The position numbers were made by a program, and so were the translations under genes. From JAXLXE01 sp046328115 (lineage in GTDB: Bacteria; Chloroflexota; UBA6077; JACCZL01), in NCBI GenBank assembly GCA_046328115.1, contig JAXLXE010000001.1, positions 1 through 64,000 on the forward strand: DNA of 64,000 bases, in the 5' to 3' direction. Below, piece after piece: positions 31,680 through 40,846 of this stretch; the first letter of the stretch is position 1, and each line of letters begins with the position of its first letter. Below the pieces are notes generated by a model that searched no databases, was not told the origin of the DNA, and worked only from the letters and a program-made list of their open reading frames with translations.

Positions 31680-33948
31680 GGGGCTGCTGGCGACGCCGCC
31701 GGTGACGATCCCGCCGCGATCGCAGGGAGACCTGGGCCGGCTCACGAACTCGAGTCTGCGGCTGGAGGACGTCCTGGCGGATGTGGTGCGGGCCGCCTCT
31801 GAGCTGGTGGACGCGGCCAGCTTGCGGCTGTGGTTGGTAGATGACACTGGAGAGCACCTGAAGCTCGTGGCGTCCGCGGGCGCGGCGTCCAACCGGACGT
31901 CTCTGCTGCAGACCGTGCCGATCGCCAGAACCGTGGTTGGTCGAGTCCTGCTGGAGGGCTGCCCCGCGACGAGCGCGGACGTGCAGGTGGACGCGCGCTG
32001 GCAGGGCTTGCTGCGGCCGTCTAACGGCGAGCTGCACGGCTACCTGGGTGTTCCGCTGGCTTCCGAGGCCGGTCCCCTCGGCGTGATCTCAGTGCTGAGG
32101 CGCGATGCGCGGGTGTTCAGCCAGGACGAGATCGACACGATGCGGGCGTTCGCCAGCCAGGCGGCCGCGGCCATCAGCAATGCGCGCGCGTTTGAGGCGC
32201 AGAGCACCCAGATGGAGCGGCTGTTGGCGTTGCACGCGGTCTCCGTGTCAGTACTCTCGAACATGGCGCCATCCCAGCTCTTCGATCTCATCGTGAGTCA
32301 CGCGGTGGGGCTGGTGCGGGCGGAGACCGGTGTGCTGCATCTGTGGGATGAGGACGCCGGACTGCTGGTTCCGGCGAATACCCGCAAGGTCTCTCCGGAG
32401 ATGCCTGGCTACGTTTCGGTGCCCCCGGGGCATGGGGTCGCCGGCCGGGCGTTCCAGGAGCGGCGCGTCGTCGTGACGAATCACTACCCGGAGGCCTCCG
32501 GCGCGACGTCGCGCGGGTTGGAGCTGCGGTTGCAGGCGGTTGCGAGCGCGCCGATCGTCCTGGAGGGTCGGGTGCTGGGTGTGATCACTGTGACGCATCT
32601 CACACGCGGAGCCCGCTTCAGCAACGAGGACGCGCTCCTGCTCGAGCTGCTGGCGGCGCAGGCGGCGGTGGCGGTGAACAACGCCCGCCTGTACGAGGGG
32701 CAGAAAAAGCTCAGCGAGCGCCTGATGGCGATAGTCAAGGTCTCGACGGCGGTGGTCTCGCGAGGCAGTCGTGGCGAGGTGCTCCGGAACATTGTGGAAC
32801 AGGCCAAGCGGCTCGTGGGGGCGGAGCGGGGCGGGTTGTTCTTGCTGGATGCGGATCAGAAGTTCCTGCGGGCGGCCTACGAGGCATTGGATTCCGAGGA
32901 GGTCCCAACGACCCCTGTTCTGGAAGCAGATGTAGGCGTGGTGGGCAGCGCCCTGCGTGAGCGCCGTGTCATCGTGGCCAATGACTACCAATCTTACGAA
33001 GACGCCCGGCCTGAGACCCGCGCGCAGGGCACGACGGGGATCATCGCTGCCCCGATGGTCGTAGCGGACCTCCCTATCGGAGTCATCGCGGTCCTCACCA
33101 CGTCGTCTACGCACCGATTTGGGGACGACGACGGCATCCTTATGGAGCTTCTGGCAGCGCAGGCGGCGGTTGTGTTGGAGAACTCTCGCCTGTTCGACGA
33201 GGTAGGGCACGTGGAGGGTCTGCGCGAGCTGGACCGGCTGAAGACCGAGTTCCTGGCAACGGTGTCGCACGAACTGAGGACCCCGCTTTCGTACATCCAC
33301 GGCTACGCCGAGCTGCTCATGAACCGGGGTTTTTCGGAGCAGGACGTTCAGGAGATGGCGCGCGAGATCCACCGCGGATCGACCTCAATGGTGCGTCTGG
33401 TGGACGACCTGCTGGATGTGTCCCGAATCGAATCTGGACAGTTTGCCCTCCAGATGGCACCGACCCGGCTGGACACGCTCCTGGAGACCGTGGTCCACAG
33501 CTTCGCACTTGAGTCGCGGTCGCATGAGATTGATCTGAAGCTGCCAGACGCGGGTCTGCCGCGAGTCCTCGCGGACGCGGCCCGCATTCGCCAGGCGATC
33601 GCCAACATGATCACGAATGCCGTGCAGTTCTCCGCTCCCGGTTCACAGGTCAACATACGGGCGATTCGCGAGGAAGACCATATCCGGGTTGAGGTTCAGG
33701 ACTTCGGTGTGGGCATCGCTCAGGAGGAGCAGGACCGGGTTTTCGAGCGGTTCTACCGAGGCTCCCAGGCCGTTACCTCCCAGCGACGTGGCACGGGCCT
33801 GGGGCTTGCGATTGTGCTGCACCTGATCGAGGCTCACGGAGGGCAGGTGGGGGTGACCAGCAGCCCCGGACAGGGCAGCACATTCTGGTTCACGCTCCCG
33901 ACGACTCGTGTGATCCGCACGGCCGGCCCGGAAGTGTCCGCTACCTGA
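31669..33948 (+). CDS. Soluble sensor histidine kinase with three GAF domains
   Basis: Three GAF-like sensory domains lie in tandem, at about residues 25-170, 195-340 and 350-505; each ends in a similar segment (FASQAAAAISNAR, LAAQAAVAVNNARLY, LAAQAAVVLENSRLF). The kinase core follows: FLATVSHELRTPLSYIHGYA with His534 as the phosphorylation site, then N, D, F and G boxes (MITNAVQFS, VQDFGVGIAQEEQDRVFERF, RGTGLGLAI). No membrane helix is present, so the signal is cytoplasmic. No response regulator gene is next to it, so its partner lies elsewhere. It overlaps the preceding membrane protein gene and is probably co-expressed with the glycosyltransferases. Confidence 0.85.
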   Translation: MVAEGLLATPPVTIPPRSQGDLGRLTNSSLRLEDVLADVVRAASELVDAASLRLWLVDDTGEHLKLVASAGAASNRTSLLQTVPIARTVVGRVLLEGCPATSADVQVDARWQGLLRPSNGELHGYLGVPLASEAGPLGVISVLRRDARVFSQDEIDTMRAFASQAAAAISNARAFEAQSTQMERLLALHAVSVSVLSNMAPSQLFDLIVSHAVGLVRAETGVLHLWDEDAGLLVPANTRKVSPEMPGYVSVPPGHGVAGRAFQERRVVVTNHYPEASGATSRGLELRLQAVASAPIVLEGRVLGVITVTHLTRGARFSNEDALLLELLAAQAAVAVNNARLYEGQKKLSERLMAIVKVSTAVVSRGSRGEVLRNIVEQAKRLVGAERGGLFLLDADQKFLRAAYEALDSEEVPTTPVLEADVGVVGSALRERRVIVANDYQSYEDARPETRAQGTTGIIAAPMVVADLPIGVIAVLTTSSTHRFGDDDGILMELLAAQAAVVLENSRLFDEVGHVEGLRELDRLKTEFLATVSHELRTPLSYIHGYAELLMNRGFSEQDVQEMAREIHRGSTSMVRLVDDLLDVSRIESGQFALQMAPTRLDTLLETVVHSFALESRSHEIDLKLPDAGLPRVLADAARIRQAIANMITNAVQFSAPGSQVNIRAIREEDHIRVEVQDFGVGIAQEEQDRVFERFYRGSQAVTSQRRGTGLGLAIVLHLIEAHGGQVGVTSSPGQGSTFWFTLPTTRVIRTAGPEVSAT

Positions 33949-34017
33949 CACCCAAATCGTTGTTCGGTGGATAGAGGTGGGGTAGGCTAGCGTCGTACGC
34001 TACGGGTGGTGAATCCA

Positions 34018-35979
34018 ATGAACGTACGCGATGACGGACTTCGACGGGTCTCCCGTAGTGAGCTTGACGAGAACGAGACAACGTCCGCAGCGCCGAGGTG
34101 GCGCGCGCGGGCCGCGGCGCTGATCGTCGCGATTGTGGCCGTCGCGGTGCCGCTCGGCCCCGGTGGCCAGGATGCCGTGGGTGTCGTGTCCGCGGCGACC
34201 TGCTGCCAGAAGACGGATCAGCCACCACCGTACGGCTCGCAGTCGCAGACCACACCGCCCACGCCCACGCCAACCGTGACGCGGCGACAACCCCCAACGC
34301 CGACGACGCCACCCAAGCCGCCCACGCACACCGCCACACCGAAGCCTCCCACGAAGACGCCGGTCCCTCCGCCGCCCACGGACACTCCGGTGCCCGCGCC
34401 GACGAACACGCCGGTGCCGCCGCCACCCACAAACACCCCGATTCCACGGCCGCCCACGAATACACCAGCGCCCCGAGTTCCCACCAGCGCGGCGCCGCCG
34501 ACCGCGGCCCCGCTGCCACCCACGCCAACGCCGCGCCCCCCGGCACCGGTCGTGCCGCTGGTCCCCGCGGCGGAGCCCACGGCTGTGCCGGCGCCTGAGC
34601 CTACGCCCGAATCTACTCCTGAGCCGGCTCCCACGTCCGAGCCCACTCCGACGCCGGAACCGACCGCGGAGCCCACTGTTGCCGCGGCAGTTGCGCCCGC
34701 CGCCACGCCGGAGCCACCCACGCCTGTGCCACCCACCCCAACGAGCGTACCGCCAACACCGGTGCCTACCGTCGAGCCAGAGGCCCCGTCAGAGCCAGCC
34801 GCTCTAGTTGCGCCCACCGGCACGGTCGCGCCGGCCCCGCTCGCGGCTGCCAGCGTGGTGGGCTCGATTGTCCTGCTGATCATCACCGCGATCGAGCAAG
34901 CCGCGTCTGGGCAGCCAGTCAGCCAGGGCCGCCAGCTACGCTCCAGCGTGGTCAACCGACGGCGCGACGAAGATGATGTGATTCCCTGGTCAGATGAGGC
35001 GCTGGCAACCGTTCAGTCGCCGTCCGCCGAGCCGATCAGGAACGGTGCCCAGCCCATCTCCGGTGCTGGGACGGAGGGCGCGACAGATCCCGCGCTCCAA
35101 TGGCTCACCGCGCCGGATGCGACTCTGTCTGGATGGACGGGTGCCCTCCCGCGCGAGGAAGAGGCCATGGCCGGGTTCAGCGGCGGGACGCCTGGAATGG
35201 AGCCCGCGGCGCCCGAGACGGCGTTCGGCCAGGCAACCGCTGCTGAGACTCCGGGCCTGCTCCCCCGCGAGGAGGTTGCGGTGGCCTCGCTGGGGGCGGG
35301 TGGTGACCCACCGGCCGCTGCGCCTCGCATCGATGGCTTCGATCATGCTCGCGGCGGCGCGGGAGCGGCGCAGCCTGAAGTGGCATCGCTGGATCGATTC
35401 GCGCCGGGCGGCGCGGCGGGCCAGGGCCAGGACGCGTTCGCGGCGGCTGGTACCGAGGGTGGCGCGGGGCGTGCAGGCGACGCATTCGGCGCCCCTGGGA
35501 CGGGCGGCGGCGTGAACTCTGCTTTCGCCGCGGACTCTGCCTCAGGGAAGCCGGCCGACGTGTTTGGGCAGCTGCCGCGTGAGGTCCCGGCCGAGACGCC
35601 GGTGGCCGGCTCGCTGCCGCGCGAGGCGATGCCAGAGGTGGCCGCCTCCGACCGCGTAGAGCTCGTGGAGCCTGGGCCGGAGCCCGCGGTGCCCGTGGAC
35701 ACCGGTCCCGCCCAGGCGGTTCTGCCGATCTCGCTGGCCGCCACGCCACCGGTGCCCGGACAGGCGGCGGCCGAGACTCCAACCGTGATTCTGGACCGAT
35801 CTGAGCTGTTCCAGCGGCTGCGAACGCGCTCGATGGCACGGGCAGAAGCAACCGAGCGGCGATGCGCGGAGTGCGGCAGCGCCGTCCTGGAGTGGGCCAG
35901 CGCGTGCGGAACTTGCGGACGCGCCGAGCTTGGGACCGTGGTCCCACCCGATGACTCGCCGGAGGCGAAGGCGGGATGA
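34018..35979 (+). CDS. Pro/Thr-rich membrane protein with LPRE repeats and C-terminal zinc ribbon
   Basis: A basic N-terminus and one helix (ARAAALIVAIVAVAVPLGP) precede about 200 residues of low-complexity Pro/Thr repeats of the type PTNTPVP, suited to an external stalk. A second helix (SVVGSIVLLIITAIEQAASG, near residue 285) would bring the rest into the cytoplasm. That part has four LPRE motifs, at about residues 377, 415, 519 and 533, in Ala/Gly-rich sequence, and ends in a CxxC...CxxC ribbon (RRCAECGSAVLEWASACGTCG). GTG starts a few codons upstream are possible. I recognise no known family. It is coupled to the next membrane protein by an ATGA overlap. Confidence 0.65.
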   Translation: MNVRDDGLRRVSRSELDENETTSAAPRWRARAAALIVAIVAVAVPLGPGGQDAVGVVSAATCCQKTDQPPPYGSQSQTTPPTPTPTVTRRQPPTPTTPPKPPTHTATPKPPTKTPVPPPPTDTPVPAPTNTPVPPPPTNTPIPRPPTNTPAPRVPTSAAPPTAAPLPPTPTPRPPAPVVPLVPAAEPTAVPAPEPTPESTPEPAPTSEPTPTPEPTAEPTVAAAVAPAATPEPPTPVPPTPTSVPPTPVPTVEPEAPSEPAALVAPTGTVAPAPLAAASVVGSIVLLIITAIEQAASGQPVSQGRQLRSSVVNRRRDEDDVIPWSDEALATVQSPSAEPIRNGAQPISGAGTEGATDPALQWLTAPDATLSGWTGALPREEEAMAGFSGGTPGMEPAAPETAFGQATAAETPGLLPREEVAVASLGAGGDPPAAAPRIDGFDHARGGAGAAQPEVASLDRFAPGGAAGQGQDAFAAAGTEGGAGRAGDAFGAPGTGGGVNSAFAADSASGKPADVFGQLPREVPAETPVAGSLPREAMPEVAASDRVELVEPGPEPAVPVDTGPAQAVLPISLAATPPVPGQAAAETPTVILDRSELFQRLRTRSMARAEATERRCAECGSAVLEWASACGTCGRAELGTVVPPDDSPEAKAG

Positions 35980-36473
35980 ACGAGATGCTGCTGCGCGGCG
36001 CGACTATTGTGGCCACCGGGCTCTCCGTGGTGCTGGTGATGCACCTGGTGATGACGTACCGGAGACCGCGCAGGGTCTCGCCGGTCGTGATTGGAGCCTA
36101 TCTGGGCGGGATCCCCTCGGTCGCGCTGGTGTATCTCACGCTGGTAGGCCCGGTGCCCTCACCCACGCTGGCGTTCGCGAGCGTCGGGTTGGGTCTCGTG
36201 CTCGGCTGGTGGCAGGGCGCAGCATCCCGTGTGAGCGTAGACCAGGGCACGCTCATCGCTCAGAACGCGTCGTGGTTCCTGCTGGCCTGGGGCGTGGCCT
36301 ACACGATCAGCCAGGGCGCTTCGCTGCTGGCCGCGGGAGCCGGATCACGCGAGCTTCCGTCCGCTCTGTTCCTGCTGACCACGGCGGCACTGTGGGCCAG
36401 CCATCTGCGGGTGCTGATGGCTGCGAGGGCAGCGCTTACCGCCCCTGGAAACGCGGCGCGCGCTTCTCGTTGA
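35976..36473 (+). CDS. Membrane protein of unknown function
   Basis: The 165-residue protein has about four helices, beginning ATIVATGLSVVLVMHLVMTY and including SVALVYLTLVG, FASVGLGLVLGWW and ASWFLLAWGVAYTISQG. There is no recognised domain. The ATG overlaps the stop of the LPRE-repeat protein (ATGA), which suggests the two work together in the membrane. The last 38 bases overlap the enoyl-CoA hydratase gene on the other strand. Confidence 0.6.
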   Translation: MNEMLLRGATIVATGLSVVLVMHLVMTYRRPRRVSPVVIGAYLGGIPSVALVYLTLVGPVPSPTLAFASVGLGLVLGWWQGAASRVSVDQGTLIAQNASWFLLAWGVAYTISQGASLLAAGAGSRELPSALFLLTTAALWASHLRVLMAARAALTAPGNAARASR

Positions 36474-37230
36474 ACGCCCGGATGCCCTCGTGGCGGTCCT
36501 CGCTGGGCACGCACGCGTGGTACGCGTCAAGCTCCACGGCTAGCGCCTGGTGAATCGGGAGATTGGCGCCGCGGTTGATCGCCATTTTCGCCTGACGGAC
36601 GGCCAGCGGGCCGTTGGCGGCGATCTGTGATGCTAGCTCGAGCGCTGCCTGGAACGCGGCGCCGGCTTCGACTACGCGGGTGACGAGCCCCCAGTTCGCC
36701 GCGGTGGCGGCATCGATGCGGCGACCGCTGAAGATGATCTCCTTTGCCCTGGCGGGGCCAACCAGCCGCGGCAGAAGCTGCGTACCCCCGCCGCCGGGCA
36801 TGATGCCCCGAAGCACCTCTGGCTGGGCGAAGCTGGCGCCTTCGCCGGCGATGATCAGGTCGCAGTTCAGCGCTAGCTCCAGGCCGCCCGCGAGCGCGAA
36901 TCCCTCCACCACCGCGATCACCGGGTGGCGGCACTCCATGACGGCTCGAAACGCGGCCTCAAACTGCCGATGCTGCGCCGCCCACTGGGAGTCCGTCATG
37001 CCGTTTCGTTCTTTCAGGTCCGCGCCAGAGGAGAAGGCCCTACCGCCGGCGCCGCTCAGCAGGACTGCGCGCACGTCGTCCCGCTCGGACAGCGCGTGGA
37101 AGAGCCGTTCGATCTCCGCGCCGGTTGCAGTGTCGAACGCGTTGAGCACCTGGGGGCGATTGATGACCACGCTGGCCACGTGCTCGGCGGGCCATTCCAG
37201 CAGCAGGTTGATGAACTCGGGCTCGTTCAC
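36436..37230 (-). CDS. Enoyl-CoA hydratase/isomerase family protein
   Basis: The crotonase fold is shown by VVINRPQVLNAFDTATGAEI, the oxyanion-hole segments AFSSGADLKE and EGFALAGGLELALNCDLIIA, and QPEVLRGIMPGGGGTQLLPR. Both catalytic glutamates of true hydratases are present (GGLEL and QPEV), so hydration of 2-enoyl-CoA is plausible. The 264 residues are normal for the family. It starts with GTG. It is divergent from tlyA and stands alone, so the pathway (fatty or amino acid breakdown) is not shown. Confidence 0.87.
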   Translation of the reverse strand: MNEPEFINLLLEWPAEHVASVVINRPQVLNAFDTATGAEIERLFHALSERDDVRAVLLSGAGGRAFSSGADLKERNGMTDSQWAAQHRQFEAAFRAVMECRHPVIAVVEGFALAGGLELALNCDLIIAGEGASFAQPEVLRGIMPGGGGTQLLPRLVGPARAKEIIFSGRRIDAATAANWGLVTRVVEAGAAFQAALELASQIAANGPLAVRQAKMAINRGANLPIHQALAVELDAYHACVPSEDRHEGIRAFNEKRAPRFQGR

Positions 37231-37380
37231 GGGGCATACCTCGGTGTGCGCTGTGGTGAATCCTTCGGAGAGGATACGTTCCAGGTGGCGCGGCGGGTAG
37301 TGGCTGGGTCACGGCGGCGGGCAACGGAGCCGGGTATGCGACAATTCTGCCCGACGTTGTAGGGGTGAGGGTGAAGTCGC

Positions 37381-38202
37381 GTGGCGGCTGCTGGGACTGA
37401 TGCACGGGGACGGGCTCGCGTTCGCCTGGATGGGCTGCTGGTTGAGCGGGGTCTGGCTGAGTCCCGGGCGAAGGCGCAGGCGCTGATTATGGCCGGCGCG
37501 GTGAGCGTGAACGACCAGCCGGCGCGGAAGCCCGGCGAGATGGTGGCGGCCGAGGCGACGCTCGCGGTGGCCCAGGCGGAGCGCTTCGTCAGTCGTGGGG
37601 GACGCAAACTCGAGCACGCGCTGGCGACGTTCGGCATCGAGGTCGACGGACGGCGGTGCCTGGATGCCGGCGCCTCAACCGGCGGCTTCACGGACTGCCT
37701 GCTCCAGCGCGGCGCGGCGCGGGTGTTCGCCGTGGACGTGGGGCACGGCCAGCTTGATTGGCGGCTGCGCAACGACCCGCGCGTGGCCGTGATGGATCGG
37801 ACGAACGTGCGATACCTGGAATCCCTCCCTCAGCCGGTGGACCTGTGCGTAGCGGACCTGTCGTTCATCTCGCTGCGGCTGGTGCTGGACCGGATCGCAG
37901 GTCTGGCCGATGCGGATGCGGACCTCGTGGTGCTGGTGAAGCCGCAGTTTGAGGCTGGCCGCGCTGAGGTCGGCAGCGGCGGCGTGGTCCGCAGTCCGGC
38001 CGTTCACCGCAGAGTGCTGACGGAGCTGTGGGACTGGAGCGTGGCGGCGGGGCTCTCGCCGAGGGGACTGACCGCGTCGCCAGTTCGCGGACCGGCCGGA
38101 AACGTGGAGTTCCTCATGTGGCTCAGCCGTTCGCATGGCGTGGCCGAGGTTCGAGACGCCTGGGTGGCGGCCGCACTCGCGGAAGCGGCGGGCGTAGCCT
38201 AG
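37381..38202 (+). CDS. tlyA: TlyA-family rRNA 2'-O-methyltransferase
   Basis: An N-terminal S4 RNA-binding domain (RVRLDGLLVERGLAESRAKA to about residue 65) is joined to an FtsJ-like methyltransferase. The latter has CLDAGASTGGFTDCLLQRGA for S-adenosylmethionine and the KDKE residues in SRGGRKLEHAL, VADLSFIS, LVKPQFE and NVEFLMW. TlyA methylates ribose in 16S and 23S rRNA. GTG 37381 follows GAGGG-type sequence. It begins the common tlyA-nadK-recN operon, and nadK starts immediately after its stop. Confidence 0.9.
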   Translation: MAAAGTDARGRARVRLDGLLVERGLAESRAKAQALIMAGAVSVNDQPARKPGEMVAAEATLAVAQAERFVSRGGRKLEHALATFGIEVDGRRCLDAGASTGGFTDCLLQRGAARVFAVDVGHGQLDWRLRNDPRVAVMDRTNVRYLESLPQPVDLCVADLSFISLRLVLDRIAGLADADADLVVLVKPQFEAGRAEVGSGGVVRSPAVHRRVLTELWDWSVAAGLSPRGLTASPVRGPAGNVEFLMWLSRSHGVAEVRDAWVAAALAEAAGVA

Positions 38203-39006
38203 ATGGGGGCTGTGGCGCTGGTCTACCAGCCGTATCGTCCGGAGACGCTGGAGACCGCGCAGGAGGTGGCGGCCTGGCTGGGGCGGCGTGGTACCGAGTC
38301 TGCGCTGTTGTCAGCTTTCGATCTGGACCGGCCGGCCGCGCAGTTTCAGATCGCGATGTCGTTCGGCGGCGATGGCACCACGCTGCGGACGGCGCGCTGG
38401 GCGGTGACGGCCGCGGTGCCGGTGATTCCGGTGGGCATGGGTACGCTCAGCTTCCTGGCGGAGCTGGCGCCGTCCGACATCGAGATGCGGCTGGCAGCGT
38501 ATCTCGAGGGTGACTTCTGGCGCGACGAGCGCGCGATGCTAGAGTTGTCATACGGTGATCGGCGGGTGCTGGCGCTCAACGACGTGGTGGTGGCGCGTGG
38601 CGCACCGATTCGAGCCGTCAGCGTGGACCTTGCCGTCCACGGGTACGCCGTGACGCGGTACACGGCGGACGGGCTGGTGGTGGCCACGGCGACGGGCTCC
38701 ACGGCGTACGCGTTGTCCGTGGGTGGGCCGGTGCTGGCCCCCGAGCTGCGGAGCATGGTGGTGGCGCCGATCGCCGGACACCTGTCCTCACTCCGGGCGA
38801 TGGTGCTGCCGGAATCGGCGGTGCTGACGCTCACAGTGGTGCGCCGCCAGGCAGCGGTAGTCTCCGCCGATGGCCAGGTGGACTTTGACCTGCCGGTTGG
38901 CGCGTCCGTCGGCGTGCGGGTGGCGGACGTGCGGACGGTGTTCGCGCGCCGCGGTGATCCGGGGCTGTTCTACGCCAAGCTCACCGCGAGGCTTCGTCGA
39001 GGCTGA
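38203..39006 (+). CDS. nadK: NAD kinase
   Basis: The enzyme phosphorylates NAD to NADP. Its diagnostic motifs are SFGGDGTTLR near residue 53, LNDVVVARG near 125, and YTADGLVVATATGSTAYAL near 150-168, which binds NAD. The 267 residues fit the shorter bacterial enzymes. The ATG abuts the tlyA stop directly, and recN begins three bases after its own stop, so all three genes are one transcription unit. Confidence 0.93.
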   Translation: MGAVALVYQPYRPETLETAQEVAAWLGRRGTESALLSAFDLDRPAAQFQIAMSFGGDGTTLRTARWAVTAAVPVIPVGMGTLSFLAELAPSDIEMRLAAYLEGDFWRDERAMLELSYGDRRVLALNDVVVARGAPIRAVSVDLAVHGYAVTRYTADGLVVATATGSTAYALSVGGPVLAPELRSMVVAPIAGHLSSLRAMVLPESAVLTLTVVRRQAAVVSADGQVDFDLPVGASVGVRVADVRTVFARRGDPGLFYAKLTARLRRG

Positions 39007-39009
39007 TCG

Positions 39010-40788
39010 GTGCTGGTTCAGCTCGCGATCCGGGATTTCGCGATCATCGATCGCCTGACCATTGATTGGCAGCCCGGCTTCACGGTGTTGACGGGCGAGA
39101 CGGGAGCGGGCAAGTCCATCATCATCGACGCCGTTGGGGCGCTCCTGGGTGGCCGCGTGAGCCCTGAGATGGTGCGCTCCGGTGCATCGCGGGCCGTCGT
39201 GGACGGGGTGTTTAGCCCCCGGCTTGATCAGCTTCCGGGCCTGGACTCGGTCCTGGCCGAGCTGGGGATCGAGCTGGACGAGGGGGCGCTCATTCTCACC
39301 AGGGAGATCGCCGCTGCCGGTGGGCGGGGCGCCGCGCGCGTGAACGCGCGAGCCGTTCCCACGGTCGTGCTCCAACGCATTGGCGAACAGCTCATCGACA
39401 TCCACGGCCAGAGCGAGCATCTCTCGCTGCTCCGCCCGCGGGAGCACCTGGAGCTGCTGGACCAGTACGCGCAAGTGGGGGCGCTACGCGGAAGCGTCTC
39501 GGGTGCTGTGGTGGAAATGCGGCGGCTGGAGCGCGAGATCGCTGACCTGCGCGAAAGGACGCGACGGGCGGCCCGCGAGCAGGAGCTGCTGCGACACGAG
39601 ATCGACGAGATCGAGGGCGCCGCGCTACAGCCTGATGAGGAGCAGCAGCTTATCTCGCTGCGGCGGAGGCTACGCAACGCGGAGCGCCTACGGGGAGCCG
39701 TGGCGGAGGCGTACGCGGCGCTCCAGGGGACAGACGAGGTGGGCGGCGCGCTGGAGATGGTGGGACGGGCAGCGGCGGCGACAGGGCTTTCGGCTGGACT
39801 GGACGAGCGTCTTTCGGGTGAGCTGGAGCTGCTCAACTCGGCGCTTGTGCAGCTCGAGGACGCGGAGCGGGCGCTGGCCCGCTATCTCGATTCCACAGAT
39901 GATGACCCCGGCGAGCTGGAGTCCGTAGAGCAGCGTTTGATGCTGATCTCGGACCTGCGACGGAAGTACGGCGACAGCGTGGCAGAGGTGCTGGCGTTCG
40001 CGGACGATGCTCGACAGAAGCTGCGCGAGGCGGAGCAGTCAGATGAGCTGGTTACCGAGCTCCGAGATCGCCTGGAGACCGTGCGTGCCGCCCTGGCGGC
40101 GGACTGTGGGGCGCTGTCGGCGGCGCGACGGGGCGCCTCGGCCCGTCTGGAGGCTGCCGTTGAGCGCGAGCTTACGGACCTGGGCATGGGCGCCACTCGG
40201 TTCAGAGTCGGCATGAACCTCGTCGCGGAGGAAGGTGGCCTGGCCGTGCAGGTGGACGGGGTGGATCGCTCGCTCCAGGTGGATGGCACGGGGATCGACA
40301 GAGTGGAGATGCTGATAGCGACCGGCGCTGGCGACGAGCCTCGTGGACTGGGGCGGATCGCCAGTGGCGGCGAGCTGGCCCGCGTCGCGCTGGGTCTGAA
40401 ATCAGCGCTCTCCCAGGTGGATCCGCGAGCGACCCTGATCTTCGACGAGGTCGACACCGGGGTCGGCGGCAGGACCGCGCCGGTCGTTGGCGAAAAGCTC
40501 TGGCGCCTTTCCAGCGACCATCAGGTGCTCTGCGTGACGCACATGCCCCAGGTGGCGGCGTTTGCCGACAGCCACTACGTGGTGGGTCGTGAGGATGTGG
40601 ATGGCGGGCGGCGGGTCTCGGTGCGAGTGCTGGGCCCTGGCGAGCGTGAGGACGAGCTGTCTCAGATGCTGGGCGCTTCGTTCGCGGGGGCTGGCGCGCG
40701 GCAGAATGCGGCTGAGCTGCTGGCCGCCGCGGCCAGCCGAAAGGCGCCGGGCTTGTCCGTCCAGCGCCGCTCGAAGCGCACGAGATAG
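39010..40788 (+). CDS. recN: DNA repair protein RecN
   Basis: This SMC-like ATPase acts at DNA double-strand breaks. It has the N-terminal Walker A VLTGETGAGKSIIIDAV near residues 29-45, long helical arms (about 150-370), and the C-terminal ABC signature GRIASGGELARVALGLK with Walker B TLIFDEVDTGVGG and the CVTHMPQVAA switch. The 592 residues are typical. It starts with GTG and ends at a strong terminator at 40793-40819, closing the operon. Confidence 0.95.
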   Translation: MLVQLAIRDFAIIDRLTIDWQPGFTVLTGETGAGKSIIIDAVGALLGGRVSPEMVRSGASRAVVDGVFSPRLDQLPGLDSVLAELGIELDEGALILTREIAAAGGRGAARVNARAVPTVVLQRIGEQLIDIHGQSEHLSLLRPREHLELLDQYAQVGALRGSVSGAVVEMRRLEREIADLRERTRRAAREQELLRHEIDEIEGAALQPDEEQQLISLRRRLRNAERLRGAVAEAYAALQGTDEVGGALEMVGRAAAATGLSAGLDERLSGELELLNSALVQLEDAERALARYLDSTDDDPGELESVEQRLMLISDLRRKYGDSVAEVLAFADDARQKLREAEQSDELVTELRDRLETVRAALAADCGALSAARRGASARLEAAVERELTDLGMGATRFRVGMNLVAEEGGLAVQVDGVDRSLQVDGTGIDRVEMLIATGAGDEPRGLGRIASGGELARVALGLKSALSQVDPRATLIFDEVDTGVGGRTAPVVGEKLWRLSSDHQVLCVTHMPQVAAFADSHYVVGREDVDGGRRVSVRVLGPGEREDELSQMLGASFAGAGARQNAAELLAAAASRKAPGLSVQRRSKRTR

Positions 40789-40792
40789 CAGC

Positions 40793-40819
40793 GAGGGCAT
40801 CCTCACTGAGGATGCCCTC
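40793..40819. terminator. Strong hairpin terminator between recN and the FtsH-like gene
   Basis: A perfect 12-base stem (GAGGGCATCCTC at 40793-40804, GAGGATGCCCTC at 40808-40819) encloses a three-base loop. It starts five bases after the recN stop and lies 28 bases from the end of the convergent protease gene, so it may serve both directions. The T-run is short (TCTTC), so the strength comes from the stem. Confidence 0.8.
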
Positions 40820-40846
40820 TTCACCATGGGGTGACTGGTCGGTGGA

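Noticed and set aside
30427..32037. 536-residue minus-strand frame
   Set aside because: It lies opposite a polytopic membrane protein and the GAF kinase, both with clear family features, and its composition is Pro/Arg/Ala-rich with no domain.
34250..34700. Repetitive Pro/Thr codons resembling a repeat array
   Set aside because: The repeats are short, imperfect and stay in one coding frame. They lack the regular spacer structure of CRISPR.
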